Below are positions 1-9,246 of a DNA stretch of 64,000 bases, one piece after another (position 1 is the stretch's first letter; every line of letters starts with the position of its first letter). The notes under the pieces were generated by a model. It ran no database searches and was not told the origin of the DNA. It was given only the letters and a program-made list of their open reading frames with translations. Both the position numbers and the translations under genes were made by a program. The stretch comes from Polynucleobacter sp. (GTDB lineage: Bacteria; Pseudomonadota; Gammaproteobacteria; Burkholderiales; Burkholderiaceae): the NCBI GenBank assembly GCA_024642065.1, contig JAHEBW010000002.1, positions 1 to 64,000 on the forward strand, read 5' to 3'.

Positions 1-991
1 AAAAAATCATGGTGTTAATTTGGTTAAAGATTCAGTTGTTTCAGTAGACGTTGCTAAGAGACAGGTGAAGTTAGCTGGTGGCGCATCACTTTTCTATGAT
101 CGCTTGATTGTTTCTCCTGGTATTGATTTGAACTACGAGAGCTTGCCAGGTATGAAGTCTCAAGCAGCACAAGATGCAGTTTTACACGCATGGAAAGCTG
201 GTCCACAAACTGTTTCATTGAGAAAGCAATTAGAGTCGATGAAAGATGGTGGCACATTCGCTATCTCTATTCCTTTGGCTCCATACCGTTGCCCTCCTGG
301 ACCTTATGAGCGTGCTTGTCAGGTGGCTGATTATTTCCAAAAGAGCAAACCAAAGAGCAAGATTCTTATTCTTGACGCTAACGATGATGTGACTTCTAAA
401 CCAGGTTTATTCAAATTGGCATGGTCACGTCGTTATGCAGGCATGGTTGAATATCGTCCAAAGCACAACTTGACTGATGTTGATGTGAAGGGCAAGAAAT
501 TGAAGTTTGAATTCAATGACAACATCAAGGCTGACGTTCTCAACGTATTGCCTCCAATGCGTGCAGGTGGCATTGCAGTTAAAACTGGCTTAGCAAATAT
601 GAACGGCCGTTGGTGTGAAGTTGATTTCTTAACTTTTGAATCTAAGGTGGCTCCAAACGTTCACGTATTGGGTGACTCTATTCAAATCGCTCCAGGTATG
701 CCGAAGTCAGGTCACATGGCTAACCAACACGGTAAGACATGTGCTGCAGCTATCGTAGCTATCCTAAGTGGTAATGAAGTCAGCCAATTGCCGGTGTACA
801 ACAACACTTGCTACAGCTTCGTTTCTGCAACTGAGGTAGTTCACGTTGCAAGCGTTCACGTTTACGATGCTGCTAAACGTACGATGGTAACTGTCCCAGG
901 ATCAGGTGGCGTATCACCTGCTGCAAATCCGCTAGAGGGTGAGTATGCCAATGCATGGGCTCGTAATATCTGGGCTGATATGTTGGTTTAA
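1..991 (+). CDS. soxF: Sulfide dehydrogenase (flavocytochrome c) flavoprotein subunit, 3' part
   Basis: The reading frame is open to the left edge (first full codon at position 2), so this is the C-terminal 329 residues of a longer protein; about 100 residues with the FAD Rossmann motif lie outside the window. FCSD flavoproteins oxidise sulfide in the periplasm and pass electrons to a cytochrome c subunit. Two cysteines that form the family's redox-active disulfide are visible: the one in YRCPPGPYER (codon 290-292) and the one in NNTCYS (codon 809-811). The motif HVLGDSIQIAPGMPKSGHMAN is the family's second FAD-contact region, and the C-terminal FCSD flavin-binding domain follows. A TTG at 20 is not the start. 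A strong terminator follows. Its place 33 kb from the main sox genes suggests a separate soxEF locus; fccB is an equally valid name. Confidence 0.88.
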   Translation, partial: KNHGVNLVKDSVVSVDVAKRQVKLAGGASLFYDRLIVSPGIDLNYESLPGMKSQAAQDAVLHAWKAGPQTVSLRKQLESMKDGGTFAISIPLAPYRCPPGPYERACQVADYFQKSKPKSKILILDANDDVTSKPGLFKLAWSRRYAGMVEYRPKHNLTDVDVKGKKLKFEFNDNIKADVLNVLPPMRAGGIAVKTGLANMNGRWCEVDFLTFESKVAPNVHVLGDSIQIAPGMPKSGHMANQHGKTCAAAIVAILSGNEVSQLPVYNNTCYSFVSATEVVHVASVHVYDAAKRTMVTVPGSGGVSPAANPLEGEYANAWARNIWADMLV

Positions 992-1010
992 GAAGTTCTA
1001 GCACTCAAAG

Positions 1011-1039
1011 TAAAAAGCCTGCAATTTGCAGGCTTTTTA
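1011..1039 (+). terminator. Rho-independent terminator after soxF
   Basis: Perfect 12-bp stem (left arm 1011-1022, right arm 1028-1039, 5-nt loop AATTT). The GC core GCCTGC/GCAGGC is flanked by A5 and T5 tracts. It ends the soxF transcript 20 nt after the stop codon and, with its A-tract, could also act for rarA arriving from the right. Confidence 0.9.
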
Positions 1040-1090
1040 CATGGGAGATCAATGAATCATGAATAACAAATAACTAAACTTCTTTATTTG

Positions 1091-2395
1091 TTATTTCTTC
1101 TTGGCATCATCCAGAGATTTTAAAAACGCCATTTTTTCTCGAATCTTTATTTCTAATCCACGGTCAGTCGCTTGGTACCAATGTGGATCAGCAATGCCTT
1201 CTGGTAAATAAGTTTCTCCAGCGGCATAAGCATGCGGTTCATCATGCGCGTAGCGATACTCTTTGCCATGACCTAACTCTTTCATGAGTTTAGTGGGTGC
1301 GTTGCGCAAATGAACAGGTACATCTCTGGTTTTATCAGCAGCTACAAAGGCCTTGGCTTGGTTGTATGCCTTGTAAGCAGCATTGCTCTTGGGTGCAGCA
1401 GCCAGATAAATAAGAGCTTCTGCTAAAGCCAACTCACCCTCAGGACTCCCCAAGCGCTCATAAGTGGTGGCAGCATCATTGGCTAATTGCATTGCTCTAG
1501 GGTCGGCTAAACCTATATCTTCCCAAGCCATACGGACAATTCTGCGTGCTAAGTATTTGGCGTCTGCGCCACCGTCAATCATGCGGCAGAACCAGTAAAG
1601 AGCTGCATCCGGATTGGAGCCGCGAACTGATTTATGTAATGCTGAAATTTGATCGTAAAAATAATCGCCAGCTTTATCAAAACGTCTTTGACTGCTACCT
1701 AAACAATTATTTAAAAAATCTTCAGTGATTACTTGAGCTTTACTTAATTGAGCAGCTTGATGCACTTGCTCTAATAAGTTTAAAAATCTTCTGCCATCGC
1801 CATCAGCTAAATAAATCAGGGCTTGTTGTGCTGCTGCATCTATTTCAATGTCTTGAAATAGATGCTCTTTGGCTTTGTGAAGTAATTCAAGTAACTCTGA
1901 TTCACGCAAAGATTGAAGTACGTAAACTTGTGAGCGCGACAGTAGGGCTGAATTGACTTCAAAAGAAGGATTCTCTGTGGTGGCACCAATAAAGCTAACT
2001 AAACCAGATTCAACAAAGGGAAGCAGGGCATCCTGTTGCGCTTTGTTAAAGCGATGGATCTCATCAACAAACAGAATGGTGTGGCGATTGAATTGTTGAA
2101 GATTATTTTCTGCCATTTCGACAGCTTGACGAATTTCTTTCACGCCCGCCAAAACGGCAGATAAGGGAATAAATTCGCAATCAAAAGTAGTGGCTGCCAA
2201 TCTGGCTATGGTTGTTTTACCAACCCCTGGAGGCCCCCACAAAATCATAGAATGGGGTTTGCCCGATTGAAAAGCCAAGGCCAATGGCTTACCCTCACCA
2301 AATAAATGTGTTTGACCAACAAGCTCCCCAATGCTCTTAGGTCTTAGAGCCTCGGCTAGTGGGGTGAAGTTTTCGGTCATGGGTAATAAAGACAT
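1091..2395 (-). CDS. rarA: Replication-associated recombination protein RarA (MgsA)
   Basis: This AAA+ ATPase acts at stalled replication forks, related to clamp-loader subunits and RuvB. Walker A GPPGVGKT is at residues 54-61, Walker B ILFVDEIH at 107-114, and sensor-1 GATTENPSF at 137-145. The C-terminal half holds the RarA-specific tetramerisation region ([23 protein letters not shown]), so it is not a DnaX or RuvB protein. Length 434 aa is normal. A second Met at residue 6 is an alternative start. It is divergent from the yqhA-type gene with a 93-nt AT-rich gap. Confidence 0.95.
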   Translation of the reverse strand: MSLLPMTENFTPLAEALRPKSIGELVGQTHLFGEGKPLALAFQSGKPHSMILWGPPGVGKTTIARLAATTFDCEFIPLSAVLAGVKEIRQAVEMAENNLQQFNRHTILFVDEIHRFNKAQQDALLPFVESGLVSFIGATTENPSFEVNSALLSRSQVYVLQSLRESELLELLHKAKEHLFQDIEIDAAAQQALIYLADGDGRRFLNLLEQVHQAAQLSKAQVITEDFLNNCLGSSQRRFDKAGDYFYDQISALHKSVRGSNPDAALYWFCRMIDGGADAKYLARRIVRMAWEDIGLADPRAMQLANDAATTYERLGSPEGELALAEALIYLAAAPKSNAAYKAYNQAKAFVAADKTRDVPVHLRNAPTKLMKELGHGKEYRYAHDEPHAYAAGETYLPEGIADPHWYQATDRGLEIKIREKMAFLKSLDDAKKK

Positions 2396-2488
2396 GGTTT
2401 AATGAACAAATTGTCGCATGTTGCTGGTTTTATAGAGTAATTATTACAATTCAAAAACTAATTAAATATAGAAAATTAGAGAGAAAAA

Positions 2489-3031
2489 ATGAGCCAAAAC
2501 ACACCGCATCCACTAGAAGCTAAATTACGCCCCTTGCCGCGTTGGATTTTTATGAGCCGTTGGTTACAGGCGCCTTTGTATCTTGGTTTGATTGTTGCGC
2601 AAGGTGTCTACGTTTATCAGTTCTGGCAAGAATTAGTCCATCTCATTTCTATGATGATGACCAAGGGTGGCACAACTGAAACTGAAATCATGTTGATTGT
2701 GCTTGGTTTGATTGACGTTGTGATGATCTCTAATCTACTTGTGATGGTGATTGTTGGCGGTTGGGAAACTTTCGTTTCTCGCCTAGAGCTTGAAAATCAT
2801 CCAGATCAACCTGAGTGGTTATCGCATGTCAATGCAGGTGTTCTAAAGGTCAAGTTAGCAACAGCGATCATCGGTATTTCTTCAATTCACTTATTGAAGA
2901 CATTTATCAATGCGCCAGGCATGGATGACAAAACTTTATTGTGGCAAACAGTGATCCACTTAACTTTTGTCTTGTCTGCCTTAGCGATTGCTTATACCGA
3001 AAAGCTTTTATCAAAAGCTCACGAACACTGA
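2489..3031 (+). CDS. UPF0114 (YqhA-family) inner-membrane protein
   Basis: This 180-aa protein has four hydrophobic segments (about residues 28-48, 66-90, 118-136 and 148-168) and the N-terminal motif [20 protein letters not shown] typical of the TIGR00645/UPF0114 family. The family is widespread and has no settled biochemical role. An AGAGAG ribosome-binding sequence precedes the ATG. It is a single-gene unit facing DUF3429 tail to tail only 7 nt away. Confidence 0.8.
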   Translation: MSQNTPHPLEAKLRPLPRWIFMSRWLQAPLYLGLIVAQGVYVYQFWQELVHLISMMMTKGGTTETEIMLIVLGLIDVVMISNLLVMVIVGGWETFVSRLELENHPDQPEWLSHVNAGVLKVKLATAIIGISSIHLLKTFINAPGMDDKTLLWQTVIHLTFVLSALAIAYTEKLLSKAHEH

Positions 3032-3038
3032 TCTTTGA

Positions 3039-3506
3039 TCAGAACTGTTGAATAGCAATGCCAGCCCAGATGAGGCTGGCAGCTGCTACTAAAGTTAATA
3101 CTGTTCTCATCTTCAAAAAATCTGCCAAATATTCAGCGTCATTAATTAAGTGACGAAATTGCTGTTTATCGACTAGCAAAGCTATTAATAAAGTTCCGGC
3201 AATCACAAAGTAGCCTGAAGAAAAACTCAAGTGCAACGCGGCCCAAGCTAGTAAAGAAGGCACAACCCCCCAAATCCAAGCGCCCGTATCACGCCAAAAG
3301 TTTTTAGTCACTTGATTGGACTGAGGGCCTAGTAAAGTTCCCCAGTGCAATGCACCAACAAATGAGGCGATGCTAGCGCTGTAGAGCAATAAAGAATTAG
3401 CCGCCCAAAAATCCCATGGAGATTCGGCAAACTGAACTAAGCCTGATAGAAGAATGAAGGGGATTAGCCCTGCATAAGATAATTTTTTGGTAATTGGTGC
3501 CAACAT
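3039..3506 (-). CDS. DUF3429 membrane protein
   Basis: This 155-aa protein has about five hydrophobic segments. The motifs LSYAGLIPF and SFVGALHWG are those of the DUF3429 family of proteobacteria, whose function is unknown. It starts 3 nt after the end of the hydroxyacyl-CoA dehydrogenase gene, so the two are probably co-transcribed. The call rests on the recalled family motif; the topology is read from hydrophobicity only. Confidence 0.72.
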   Translation of the reverse strand: MLAPITKKLSYAGLIPFILLSGLVQFAESPWDFWAANSLLLYSASIASFVGALHWGTLLGPQSNQVTKNFWRDTGAWIWGVVPSLLAWAALHLSFSSGYFVIAGTLLIALLVDKQQFRHLINDAEYLADFLKMRTVLTLVAAASLIWAGIAIQQF

Positions 3507-3509
3507 AAT

Positions 3510-4361
3510 TTAACTATAGCTGTAAACGCCTTTGCCAGTCTTGCGACCTAGGTAGCCTGCAGCTACCATCTCGCGTAAAAGAGGGCATGGACGGTATTTA
3601 GAATCATTAAAGTTTTTGAAGTACACATCCATGATTGCCAAGCAAGTATCCAAGCCAATCATGTCTGCTAGTGCAAGAGGTCCGATCGGGTGGTTGCAAC
3701 CCAATTTCATTCCTGCGTCAATATCTTCTGGGCTAGCAAGACCTTCTGCTAAAACAAAAAATGCTTCATTGATCATCGGTACCAAAATACGGTTCACTAC
3801 AAAGCCAGGGGCATTTTTAACGGTAATTGGTTCTTTACCCAAAGCTTTGGCCATACCTTGAACAAGAGCATGTGTTTGATCGCTGGTTTGAAGACCGCGA
3901 ATAATTTCCACCAAAGCCATCAATGGCACTGGATTAAAAAAGTGCATACCAATAAAGCGGTCTGGATGGCTGACTTCAGCCGCCATTTGAGTAATCGAAA
4001 TAGAAGAGGTATTGCTAGCAATAATCACATCTTTTGAAACGATGCCATCCAATTGCTTCAAGATTTTTAGTTTTAGCTCATAGTTCTCTGTCGCCGCTTC
4101 GATCACCATTTGAGTTTGTGTGAAGTCTTGATAGTTGGTGCTAATCTTGATGCGGGCTAGAGCGGCTGATTTCTCAGCTTCAGTCATTTTTTCTTTCTTG
4201 ATCAAGCGATCAAGGCTGCCAGAAATCGTTGCCAAGCCTTTTTGAACAGCTGCATCATTGATATCAACCATCACCACTTGAAGACCAGAAACGGCACAAG
4301 CTTGGGCAATACCGTTACCCATTGTTCCTGCGCCAATAATGCCAACAGACTGAATACTCAT
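3510..4361 (-). CDS. hbd: 3-hydroxybutyryl-CoA dehydrogenase
   Basis: An NAD(P)-dependent dehydrogenase interconverting acetoacetyl-CoA and 3-hydroxyacyl-CoA in short-chain fatty acid or polyhydroxybutyrate-linked metabolism. Length 283 aa is typical of the single-domain-pair enzyme. The Rossmann motif GAGTMGNG is at residues 10-17, the catalytic-region signature [11 protein letters not shown] is mid-protein, and the C-terminal domain carries [16 protein letters not shown]. It is first gene of a two-gene unit with DUF3429. paaH would be an alternative name, but no phenylacetate genes are nearby. Confidence 0.92.
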   Translation of the reverse strand: MSIQSVGIIGAGTMGNGIAQACAVSGLQVVMVDINDAAVQKGLATISGSLDRLIKKEKMTEAEKSAALARIKISTNYQDFTQTQMVIEAATENYELKLKILKQLDGIVSKDVIIASNTSSISITQMAAEVSHPDRFIGMHFFNPVPLMALVEIIRGLQTSDQTHALVQGMAKALGKEPITVKNAPGFVVNRILVPMINEAFFVLAEGLASPEDIDAGMKLGCNHPIGPLALADMIGLDTCLAIMDVYFKNFNDSKYRPCPLLREMVAAGYLGRKTGKGVYSYS

Positions 4362-4476
4362 TTGCTAACCCTATTAATTAAGTATTAAAAGTATAAGTTT
4401 AAGCTCCAGAAGCTTGTCATAATGTGTTTTTGGCATCATTTTCACGTTTAAGATTCAAGAATGCACCGATTAAATG

Positions 4477-4502
4477 CTAAATAGGGTGTTTTCCCTAGTT
4501 AG
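4477..4502 (+). promoter_or_regulatory. Hairpin in the purU leader
   Basis: The inverted repeat CTAAATAGGG / CCCTAGTTAG forms a 10-position stem with a single mismatch and a 6-nt loop TGTTTT. It ends 9 nt before the first possible purU ATG (4512) and 24 nt before the second (4527). There is no T-run, so it is not a terminator. It could affect translation initiation, but no known riboswitch fold is recognisable. Confidence 0.4.
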
Positions 4503-4511
4503 AGCTTCATT

Positions 4512-5393
4512 ATGGATAATGGCGATATGTCGACACAAGGTTATATTTTAAAAATTGCATGCCCTGACCGCCCGGGCATCGTTCACGCTGTGAGTCAATT
4601 TCTATTTGGCAAAACTGCCAATATTTTGGATTCTGCGCAGTTCAGCGATACGTTTACGAATCGCTTTTTTATGCGAGTCCATTTTGCTAAAACAAGCCAA
4701 GACTTAAATCTTGCTGAATTACAAACGGAGTTCAAAGCTATCGGACTTCAATTTGATATGGAGTGGGAGTTGTTTGATGCAACTGCCAAGCCAAGAGTTT
4801 TAATCATGGTGTCTAAATTAGGGCATTGCCTCAATGACCTTTTATTTAGAACACACAGTGGTTACCTTCCAATTGAAATTGCAGGCATTGTTTCGAACCA
4901 TCAGGATTTTGCTGCTTTGGCTCAAAGCTACCAAATCCCATTTCATTACATGCCCTTATCAAGTGCCACTGATACACGTAAAGATGATCAAGAAGAGCAA
5001 CTTTTGAAACTGATTGAAAAAGAGAAAATTGATTTAGTTGTTTTAGCCAGATATATGCAAATTTTATCGACCAAAGTGTGCGAAAAATTATCTGGTAAGG
5101 CTATTAATATTCATCACTCCTTTTTACCAAGCTTTAAAGGTGCTAAGCCATATTGGCAGGCGCATCAGCGTGGTGTTAAGTTAATTGGTGCGACAGCTCA
5201 CTACGTAACAACTGATTTAGATGAAGGCCCGATTATTGAGCAGGGTGTTGAGCGTGTTGACCATGCCATGAACCCAGATCAACTGGCAGCTGTTGGACGA
5301 GATGTTGAGTGTATGGCTCTATCACGTGCTGTTCGTTGGCATGCAGAGCATCGTATTTTATTAAACGGTAAAAGTACGGTGGTCTTTCAATAA
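4512..5393 (+). CDS. purU: Formyltetrahydrofolate deformylase
   Basis: Hydrolyses 10-formyl-THF to formate and THF, balancing one-carbon pools and supplying formate for purine synthesis. An ACT domain lies at about residues 10-85 (ACPDRPGIVHAVSQFL) and a formyltransferase domain after residue 90. The catalytic Asn-His (NIHHSFLPSFKGAKPY) and Asp (TTDLDEGPII) are present. ATG at 4527 (MSTQGYILK) is as plausible a start as 4512; the family begins close to this point. The stop overlaps the dedA start by 1 nt, so the two are translationally coupled. Confidence 0.94.
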   Translation: MDNGDMSTQGYILKIACPDRPGIVHAVSQFLFGKTANILDSAQFSDTFTNRFFMRVHFAKTSQDLNLAELQTEFKAIGLQFDMEWELFDATAKPRVLIMVSKLGHCLNDLLFRTHSGYLPIEIAGIVSNHQDFAALAQSYQIPFHYMPLSSATDTRKDDQEEQLLKLIEKEKIDLVVLARYMQILSTKVCEKLSGKAINIHHSFLPSFKGAKPYWQAHQRGVKLIGATAHYVTTDLDEGPIIEQGVERVDHAMNPDQLAAVGRDVECMALSRAVRWHAEHRILLNGKSTVVFQ

Positions 5394-6046
5394 TGGAATT
5401 CCCAAACATCATTGATTTGTTTTTGCATTTAGACAAACACTTAGCCACGGTAGTGCAAGTTTGGGGCCCTTGGGTTTACGTTTTACTTTTTGCCATTATT
5501 TTTATTGAAACTGGTTTAGTGGTTATGCCATTTTTACCGGGTGATTCACTACTGTTTGTTGCCGGTGCTATTGCGGCTGTAGGTGGTATGAGCCTGCCCG
5601 TTCTACTCTTGCTATTGGTGATTGCTGCTGTGGCGGGTGACGCGGTTAATTACTCAATTGGTCGATGGATAGGGCCTAAAGTATTTGCCTGGGAAAATTC
5701 TCGTTGGTTCAATAAAGATGCCTTTAATAAGACCCATGAGTTTTATGAAACTCATGGTCCTATCACGATTGTTGTTGGAAGATTTTTGCCATTCATCAGA
5801 ACGTTTGCACCATTTGTAGCCGGTGTGGCAGAGATGTCTTACTCAAAATTCTCCGCGTTCAACATCACAGGCGGCATTTTGTGGGTGTGCAGCTTGACTA
5901 GCTTGGGCTTTGTTGTGGGTGAGCACCCATGGGTGAAGGCTAACTTTTCAATCGTTGCTTTGGCGATGATCATCATCCCAGGCTTACCTGCCGCCTGGGT
6001 ATTTGCAAAAGCGATCTACGAAAAGTACTCTAAAAAGACGAACTAA
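5393..6046 (+). CDS. DedA-family membrane protein
   Basis: This 217-aa inner-membrane protein of the DedA/SNARE-associated family has family members acting as undecaprenyl-phosphate or other lipid-carrier translocases. The signatures FIETGLVVMPFLPGDSLLF and GRFLPFIRTFAPFVAG carry the membrane-embedded Pro/Asp and Arg residues of the family. The start overlaps the purU stop (TAATG). It faces the GST gene tail to tail with 3 nt between them. Substrate cannot be told from the sequence. Confidence 0.87.
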   Translation: MEFPNIIDLFLHLDKHLATVVQVWGPWVYVLLFAIIFIETGLVVMPFLPGDSLLFVAGAIAAVGGMSLPVLLLLLVIAAVAGDAVNYSIGRWIGPKVFAWENSRWFNKDAFNKTHEFYETHGPITIVVGRFLPFIRTFAPFVAGVAEMSYSKFSAFNITGGILWVCSLTSLGFVVGEHPWVKANFSIVALAMIIIPGLPAAWVFAKAIYEKYSKKTN

Positions 6047-6049
6047 AAA

Positions 6050-6772
6050 TTAGCGTTTTTTGTACTGAGCTTTACCAAATAAATTTTCTTTGGCTTTGTC
6101 ATCCAGTAGAGGTTTTCTCAAAGCAGTTAAAACCTCTACGCCACGCTGAACAGCAGGGCGTGCCGCAATCTCTTCATGCCAACGTTTGACGTTAGGAAAC
6201 TCATCTAGGGTAACGCCTTGATTTTTCCATGAGCGCGTCCACGGGAAGATGGCTATATCAGCGATGCTGTATTCCTTGCCTGCAATAAAGCGTTTCTTAG
6301 AAAGCTCTCTATCCATTACGCCATAGAGGCGACGTGTTTCATTGGTATAACGATCAATGGCATAGGGTACTTTTTCAGGAGCGTAGATTCTAAAGTGATG
6401 TGTTTGACCTAGCATCGGGCCAACACCACCCATTTGGAACATCAACCACTGCAATACCTCAAACTTGCCGCGTGTACTCTTTGGCATAAAGCGACCAGTT
6501 TTGCTGGCCAAATAAAGCAAGATCGCGCCAGATTCAAAGAGGGCCATGGGTTTTCCATCAGGACCTTGAGGATCAACCATGGCGGGTATCTTGTTATTCG
6601 GACTAATCGCTAAGAAATCTTTTTTAAATTGATCGCCAGCGCCAATATCCACTGGGTGCGCTAACCAGTCCTTGCCTAAGCAGTAGCCACATTCTTCCAT
6701 CATGATGTGAACCTTGTGACCGTTAGGAGTAGGCCAGCTATAAATATCAATCATCGAATTTTTTGCTTTCAT
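6050..6772 (-). CDS. Glutathione S-transferase, YghU/YfcG (Nu-class) type
   Basis: A cytosolic GST-fold enzyme. The thioredoxin-fold N-terminus has WPTPNGHKVHIMMEE, where the Thr/Asn next to glutathione in Nu-class enzymes (disulfide-bond reductase activity) sits. The motif NNKIPAMVDPQG carries the cis-proline, and ESGAILLYLASK binds the gamma-glutamyl group. The helical C-terminal domain has FIAGKEYSIADIAIFPW. The annotated ATG adds six residues; Met 7 (MIDIYSWPT) is an equally good start. A cellular substrate is not predictable. Confidence 0.88.
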   Translation of the reverse strand: MKAKNSMIDIYSWPTPNGHKVHIMMEECGYCLGKDWLAHPVDIGAGDQFKKDFLAISPNNKIPAMVDPQGPDGKPMALFESGAILLYLASKTGRFMPKSTRGKFEVLQWLMFQMGGVGPMLGQTHHFRIYAPEKVPYAIDRYTNETRRLYGVMDRELSKKRFIAGKEYSIADIAIFPWTRSWKNQGVTLDEFPNVKRWHEEIAARPAVQRGVEVLTALRKPLLDDKAKENLFGKAQYKKR

Positions 6773-6856
6773 ATTTTTGTCTCTTTTAGTAGCTAAACAG
6801 CATGTTTTATTTCAAAGCAGTATGATTACTACTCATCCTTTTTAGATCATTCTGCC

Positions 6857-7630
6857 ATGTTAATCGTACTTTCGCCTGCCAAGAGTTTGGACTATGAAAC
6901 ACCGCCTGTAACGGATAAATTTACTCTGCCGGTTTTTGTTAACGAATCAGCGAAGTTAGTGAATGATTTAAAAAAACTCTCATTACAAGAAGTGGCTGAG
7001 TTAATGAGTTTGTCAGATAAATTGGCTGCCTTGAACGTGGCTAGATTTGCAGACTGGTCAAAAACATTCACCACTAAAAACAGCAAACAGGCCATCCTTG
7101 CTTTCAACGGCGATGTGTATGAAGGTCTGGATGCCAATAGCCTCAATAAGAAAAGCCTAGACTACCTACAAGACCACGTCAGGGTCCTATCAGGGCTTTA
7201 TGGCGTTTTGAAGCCACTCGATTTAATGCAAGCCTATCGCTTGGAAATGGGCACATCTTTTAAAAATGCAGTGGGCAAAGATCTTTACGCCTTCTGGGGT
7301 GAAAAAATCACCAAGGCTTTGAAAGAAGAATTGGATCAGCACAAATCAAAATGCCTCATCAATCTTGCTTCTGATGAATATTTCAAATCTGTTAAGCCGG
7401 CCAATCTTGGTCATCCTATTATTGCCCCAGTTTTCCAAGATGAAAAAGCAGGTAAGTACAAAATCATTTCTTTTTACGCCAAGCGTGCCAGGGGCTTAAT
7501 GACGCGATTTATCGTAGATAACAAAATCGACAAAGCGGAAGATTTGAAAGACTTTAATTTAGAAGGCTATCAATATGCCGCCAAAGAAAGCACAGCAGAT
7601 AAACCTGTATTTAGAAGAAAAGAACAGTAA
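6857..7630 (+). CDS. yaaA: Peroxide stress protein YaaA
   Basis: A DUF328/UPF0246 protein; the E. coli member limits intracellular iron and protects DNA during hydrogen peroxide stress. The N-terminal signature [14 protein letters not shown] and the central [12 protein letters not shown] and [12 protein letters not shown] motifs are characteristic, and the 257-aa length is normal. It is divergent from the GST gene across an 84-nt gap. A bidirectional terminator overlaps its stop codon. Confidence 0.93.
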   Translation: MLIVLSPAKSLDYETPPVTDKFTLPVFVNESAKLVNDLKKLSLQEVAELMSLSDKLAALNVARFADWSKTFTTKNSKQAILAFNGDVYEGLDANSLNKKSLDYLQDHVRVLSGLYGVLKPLDLMQAYRLEMGTSFKNAVGKDLYAFWGEKITKALKEELDQHKSKCLINLASDEYFKSVKPANLGHPIIAPVFQDEKAGKYKIISFYAKRARGLMTRFIVDNKIDKAEDLKDFNLEGYQYAAKESTADKPVFRRKEQ

Positions 7631-7652
7631 TCATTCAAATGATGACTGTTTC
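7624..7652. terminator. Bidirectional terminator between yaaA and DUF2863
   Basis: The stem is 12 positions (ACAGTAATCATT against AATGATGACTGT, one mismatch) with a 2-nt loop CA, flanked by A-rich and TTTCTT sequence. It overlaps the yaaA stop and lies just past the DUF2863 stop, so it can serve both convergent genes. Confidence 0.6.
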
Positions 7653-8864
7653 TTAATGAAATAAAGGCTGCTGATCTGGAGTGTCTTCAGGCATTTCAGG
7701 GTGTACGATTTCACCAGCGCGATCCACGAACATTGGGGCACCGCAGTCCTCGCACATTTCAGGATTAAATAGTTCTGCGTGTCTGAACTGATCATCCACT
7801 CCTGACGCTTTAATCGTGTCATAAATCTCTCTGATCGGACTATCTTCAGAGGAGATATCGTTGATGGCATCGTTGGCCACTGACTCTCTATCGTAGAGAG
7901 GCCACACAACGCCATAAATTACTTCTTTAGAACCTTTTAGGGCAAAGGAGATTCGATACTCATCACATTGCTCCTCACCGAAGCCAGCAACAATGCATGA
8001 AATGCCCGCAGGCTCGACATTCAAAGTTGCTTCTAAATAATTGACCGCTGCCAAGATACTTAAAGGTCTTATTTTTCGATCTGCTTCACGACAGTTGGTG
8101 AAGTAAGCTTCAGGCAGTGATAGTTCAAATTCGCAACCAGGCATGATGCTCGCAATGGTTTCTTGCATGCCGATTTGCCAGTTCTGTAAACAAATACTTC
8201 TTTCTTGACGACGTGGCGCATCTTCTTGCCATCTGAAGATAGGGCCTTGGCAGGGTGCTGCTACGGCACCAACGATATAACGGGGATCAGCTAAAACCGG
8301 AATTGTTTCAGGCATGTCACGCAACTCTAGTTTGATATCACTGCCATTCACTGCCGCGGAGGCTAACTTCTCTAGAAGTAATCTTGTTTGACAATGCGAG
8401 TGGGGCATTTGATCGATGCTGTAGAGCCAAGGTACTAAAGCAATACGAGCGGACTGAGAAACAATTTGCTCGTGTAATAAATTGCCGGTGGCTGTGATGG
8501 ATTCAGGGCTTAGCTTGCCTGATGGAATGCTGTAGCGCGTTCTGGCAATGATTGGAATGGCGATTAGTACGACATCCCAGGTTTGCCCATCATGATCTAA
8601 AGTTAAAGACTCCGCGAGAGTTTCAGCATTCTCGGCAAGAGAGTCAAAAGCGATTGGATTAATTTTCAGCGTTTGATCTAATGCGCTCTCAATAGCGTTT
8701 TGATTCTGAGCGTGTAAGAGTCTCAGTAAACGATCGAGTAGTTTGGTCTCCCAAAAAATATCTTCGACTCTGCTTCCTGATGCGGCAAGAGAAAGTGCAT
8801 CTGAGACAAGTCTCTCTGCTTCAGGTGAAATGCGTGATGAATTTTTGGGTCTGTAACTGGACAT
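7653..8864 (-). CDS. DUF2863 family protein
   Basis: A 403-aa soluble protein without membrane segments. The N-terminal pattern SPEAERLVSDALSLAASGSR followed by DIFWE matches the DUF2863 family, which I know only from Burkholderiales and relatives and which has no assigned function. The C-terminal tail contains CEDCGAPMFVDRAGEIVHPEMPED, a lone CxxC pair that could be a remnant metal knuckle. It stands as a single-gene unit with a terminator at its 3' end. Confidence 0.75.
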   Translation of the reverse strand: MSSYRPKNSSRISPEAERLVSDALSLAASGSRVEDIFWETKLLDRLLRLLHAQNQNAIESALDQTLKINPIAFDSLAENAETLAESLTLDHDGQTWDVVLIAIPIIARTRYSIPSGKLSPESITATGNLLHEQIVSQSARIALVPWLYSIDQMPHSHCQTRLLLEKLASAAVNGSDIKLELRDMPETIPVLADPRYIVGAVAAPCQGPIFRWQEDAPRRQERSICLQNWQIGMQETIASIMPGCEFELSLPEAYFTNCREADRKIRPLSILAAVNYLEATLNVEPAGISCIVAGFGEEQCDEYRISFALKGSKEVIYGVVWPLYDRESVANDAINDISSEDSPIREIYDTIKASGVDDQFRHAELFNPEMCEDCGAPMFVDRAGEIVHPEMPEDTPDQQPLFH

Positions 8865-8879
8865 ACAGACATTCTAAGC

Positions 8880-8908
8880 AAAACGCCCCGGGATGCGGGG
8901 CGTTTTTT
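8880..8908 (-). terminator. Terminator after the 66-aa membrane protein gene
   Basis: Perfect 11-bp stem AAAACGCCCCG / CGGGGCGTTTT (8880-8890 with 8896-8906) and a 5-nt loop. It lies 36 nt beyond the stop of the minus-strand gene at 8944-9144 and upstream of the DUF2863 gene. The T-run is longer on the plus strand, but no plus-strand gene precedes it. Confidence 0.8.
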
Positions 8909-8943
8909 ACTGATTCATTCAATTTAATGAATGAAGAAAGCTT

Positions 8944-9144
8944 TTATTTCTTAGCAGGAGCTGCTTCTGGAGCTTTAGGAGCTTCTTTAGCTGCATCTTT
9001 ATGCGCTTTAGCTTCTTCCATGTGAGCTGCTTCAGCACCGTGTGTTTCACCAGCCAAGCTAACTTCAGCATCGCTTTTAACTAAAAGGTAACCAGCAGCT
9101 GCAATCATCACTACAACTAGGATTAAGAGGGCTTTATTGCTCAT
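8944..9144 (-). CDS. Small single-TM protein with Ala/Lys/Glu-rich tail
   Basis: This 66-aa protein is not recognised as a named family. Residues 4-22 form one hydrophobic helix (LLILVVVMIAAAGYLLV), and the rest is a low-complexity tail of Ala, Lys, Glu, His and Pro. It looks like a membrane-anchored, periplasmic or cytoplasmic flexible segment. AAGGAAATATCC before the ATG is a good ribosome-binding site, and a clean terminator follows, which together support a real gene. Confidence 0.7.
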   Translation of the reverse strand: MSNKALLILVVVMIAAAGYLLVKSDAEVSLAGETHGAEAAHMEEAKAHKDAAKEAPKAPEAAPAKK

Positions 9145-9246
9145 GGATATTTCCTTCTGTGTAAATCATTAGTGTTAAAAATATTTCAACCATTAATGTA
9201 ACCTGTAAATGGCTTAAATCCTTTCTTTAAGCTGACTAGGGGTTAA

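Noticed and set aside
3028-3042. CTGATC-TTT-GATCAG hairpin between the YqhA-type and DUF3429 genes
   Set aside because: Perfect but only 6 bp with no T-run, and it overlaps a stop codon; not enough for a terminator call.
9212-9232. GCTTAAA / TTTAAGC hairpin after the CitE-like gene as a terminator
   Set aside because: AT-rich 7-bp stem without a T-run in the direction of transcription; left out of the feature list.
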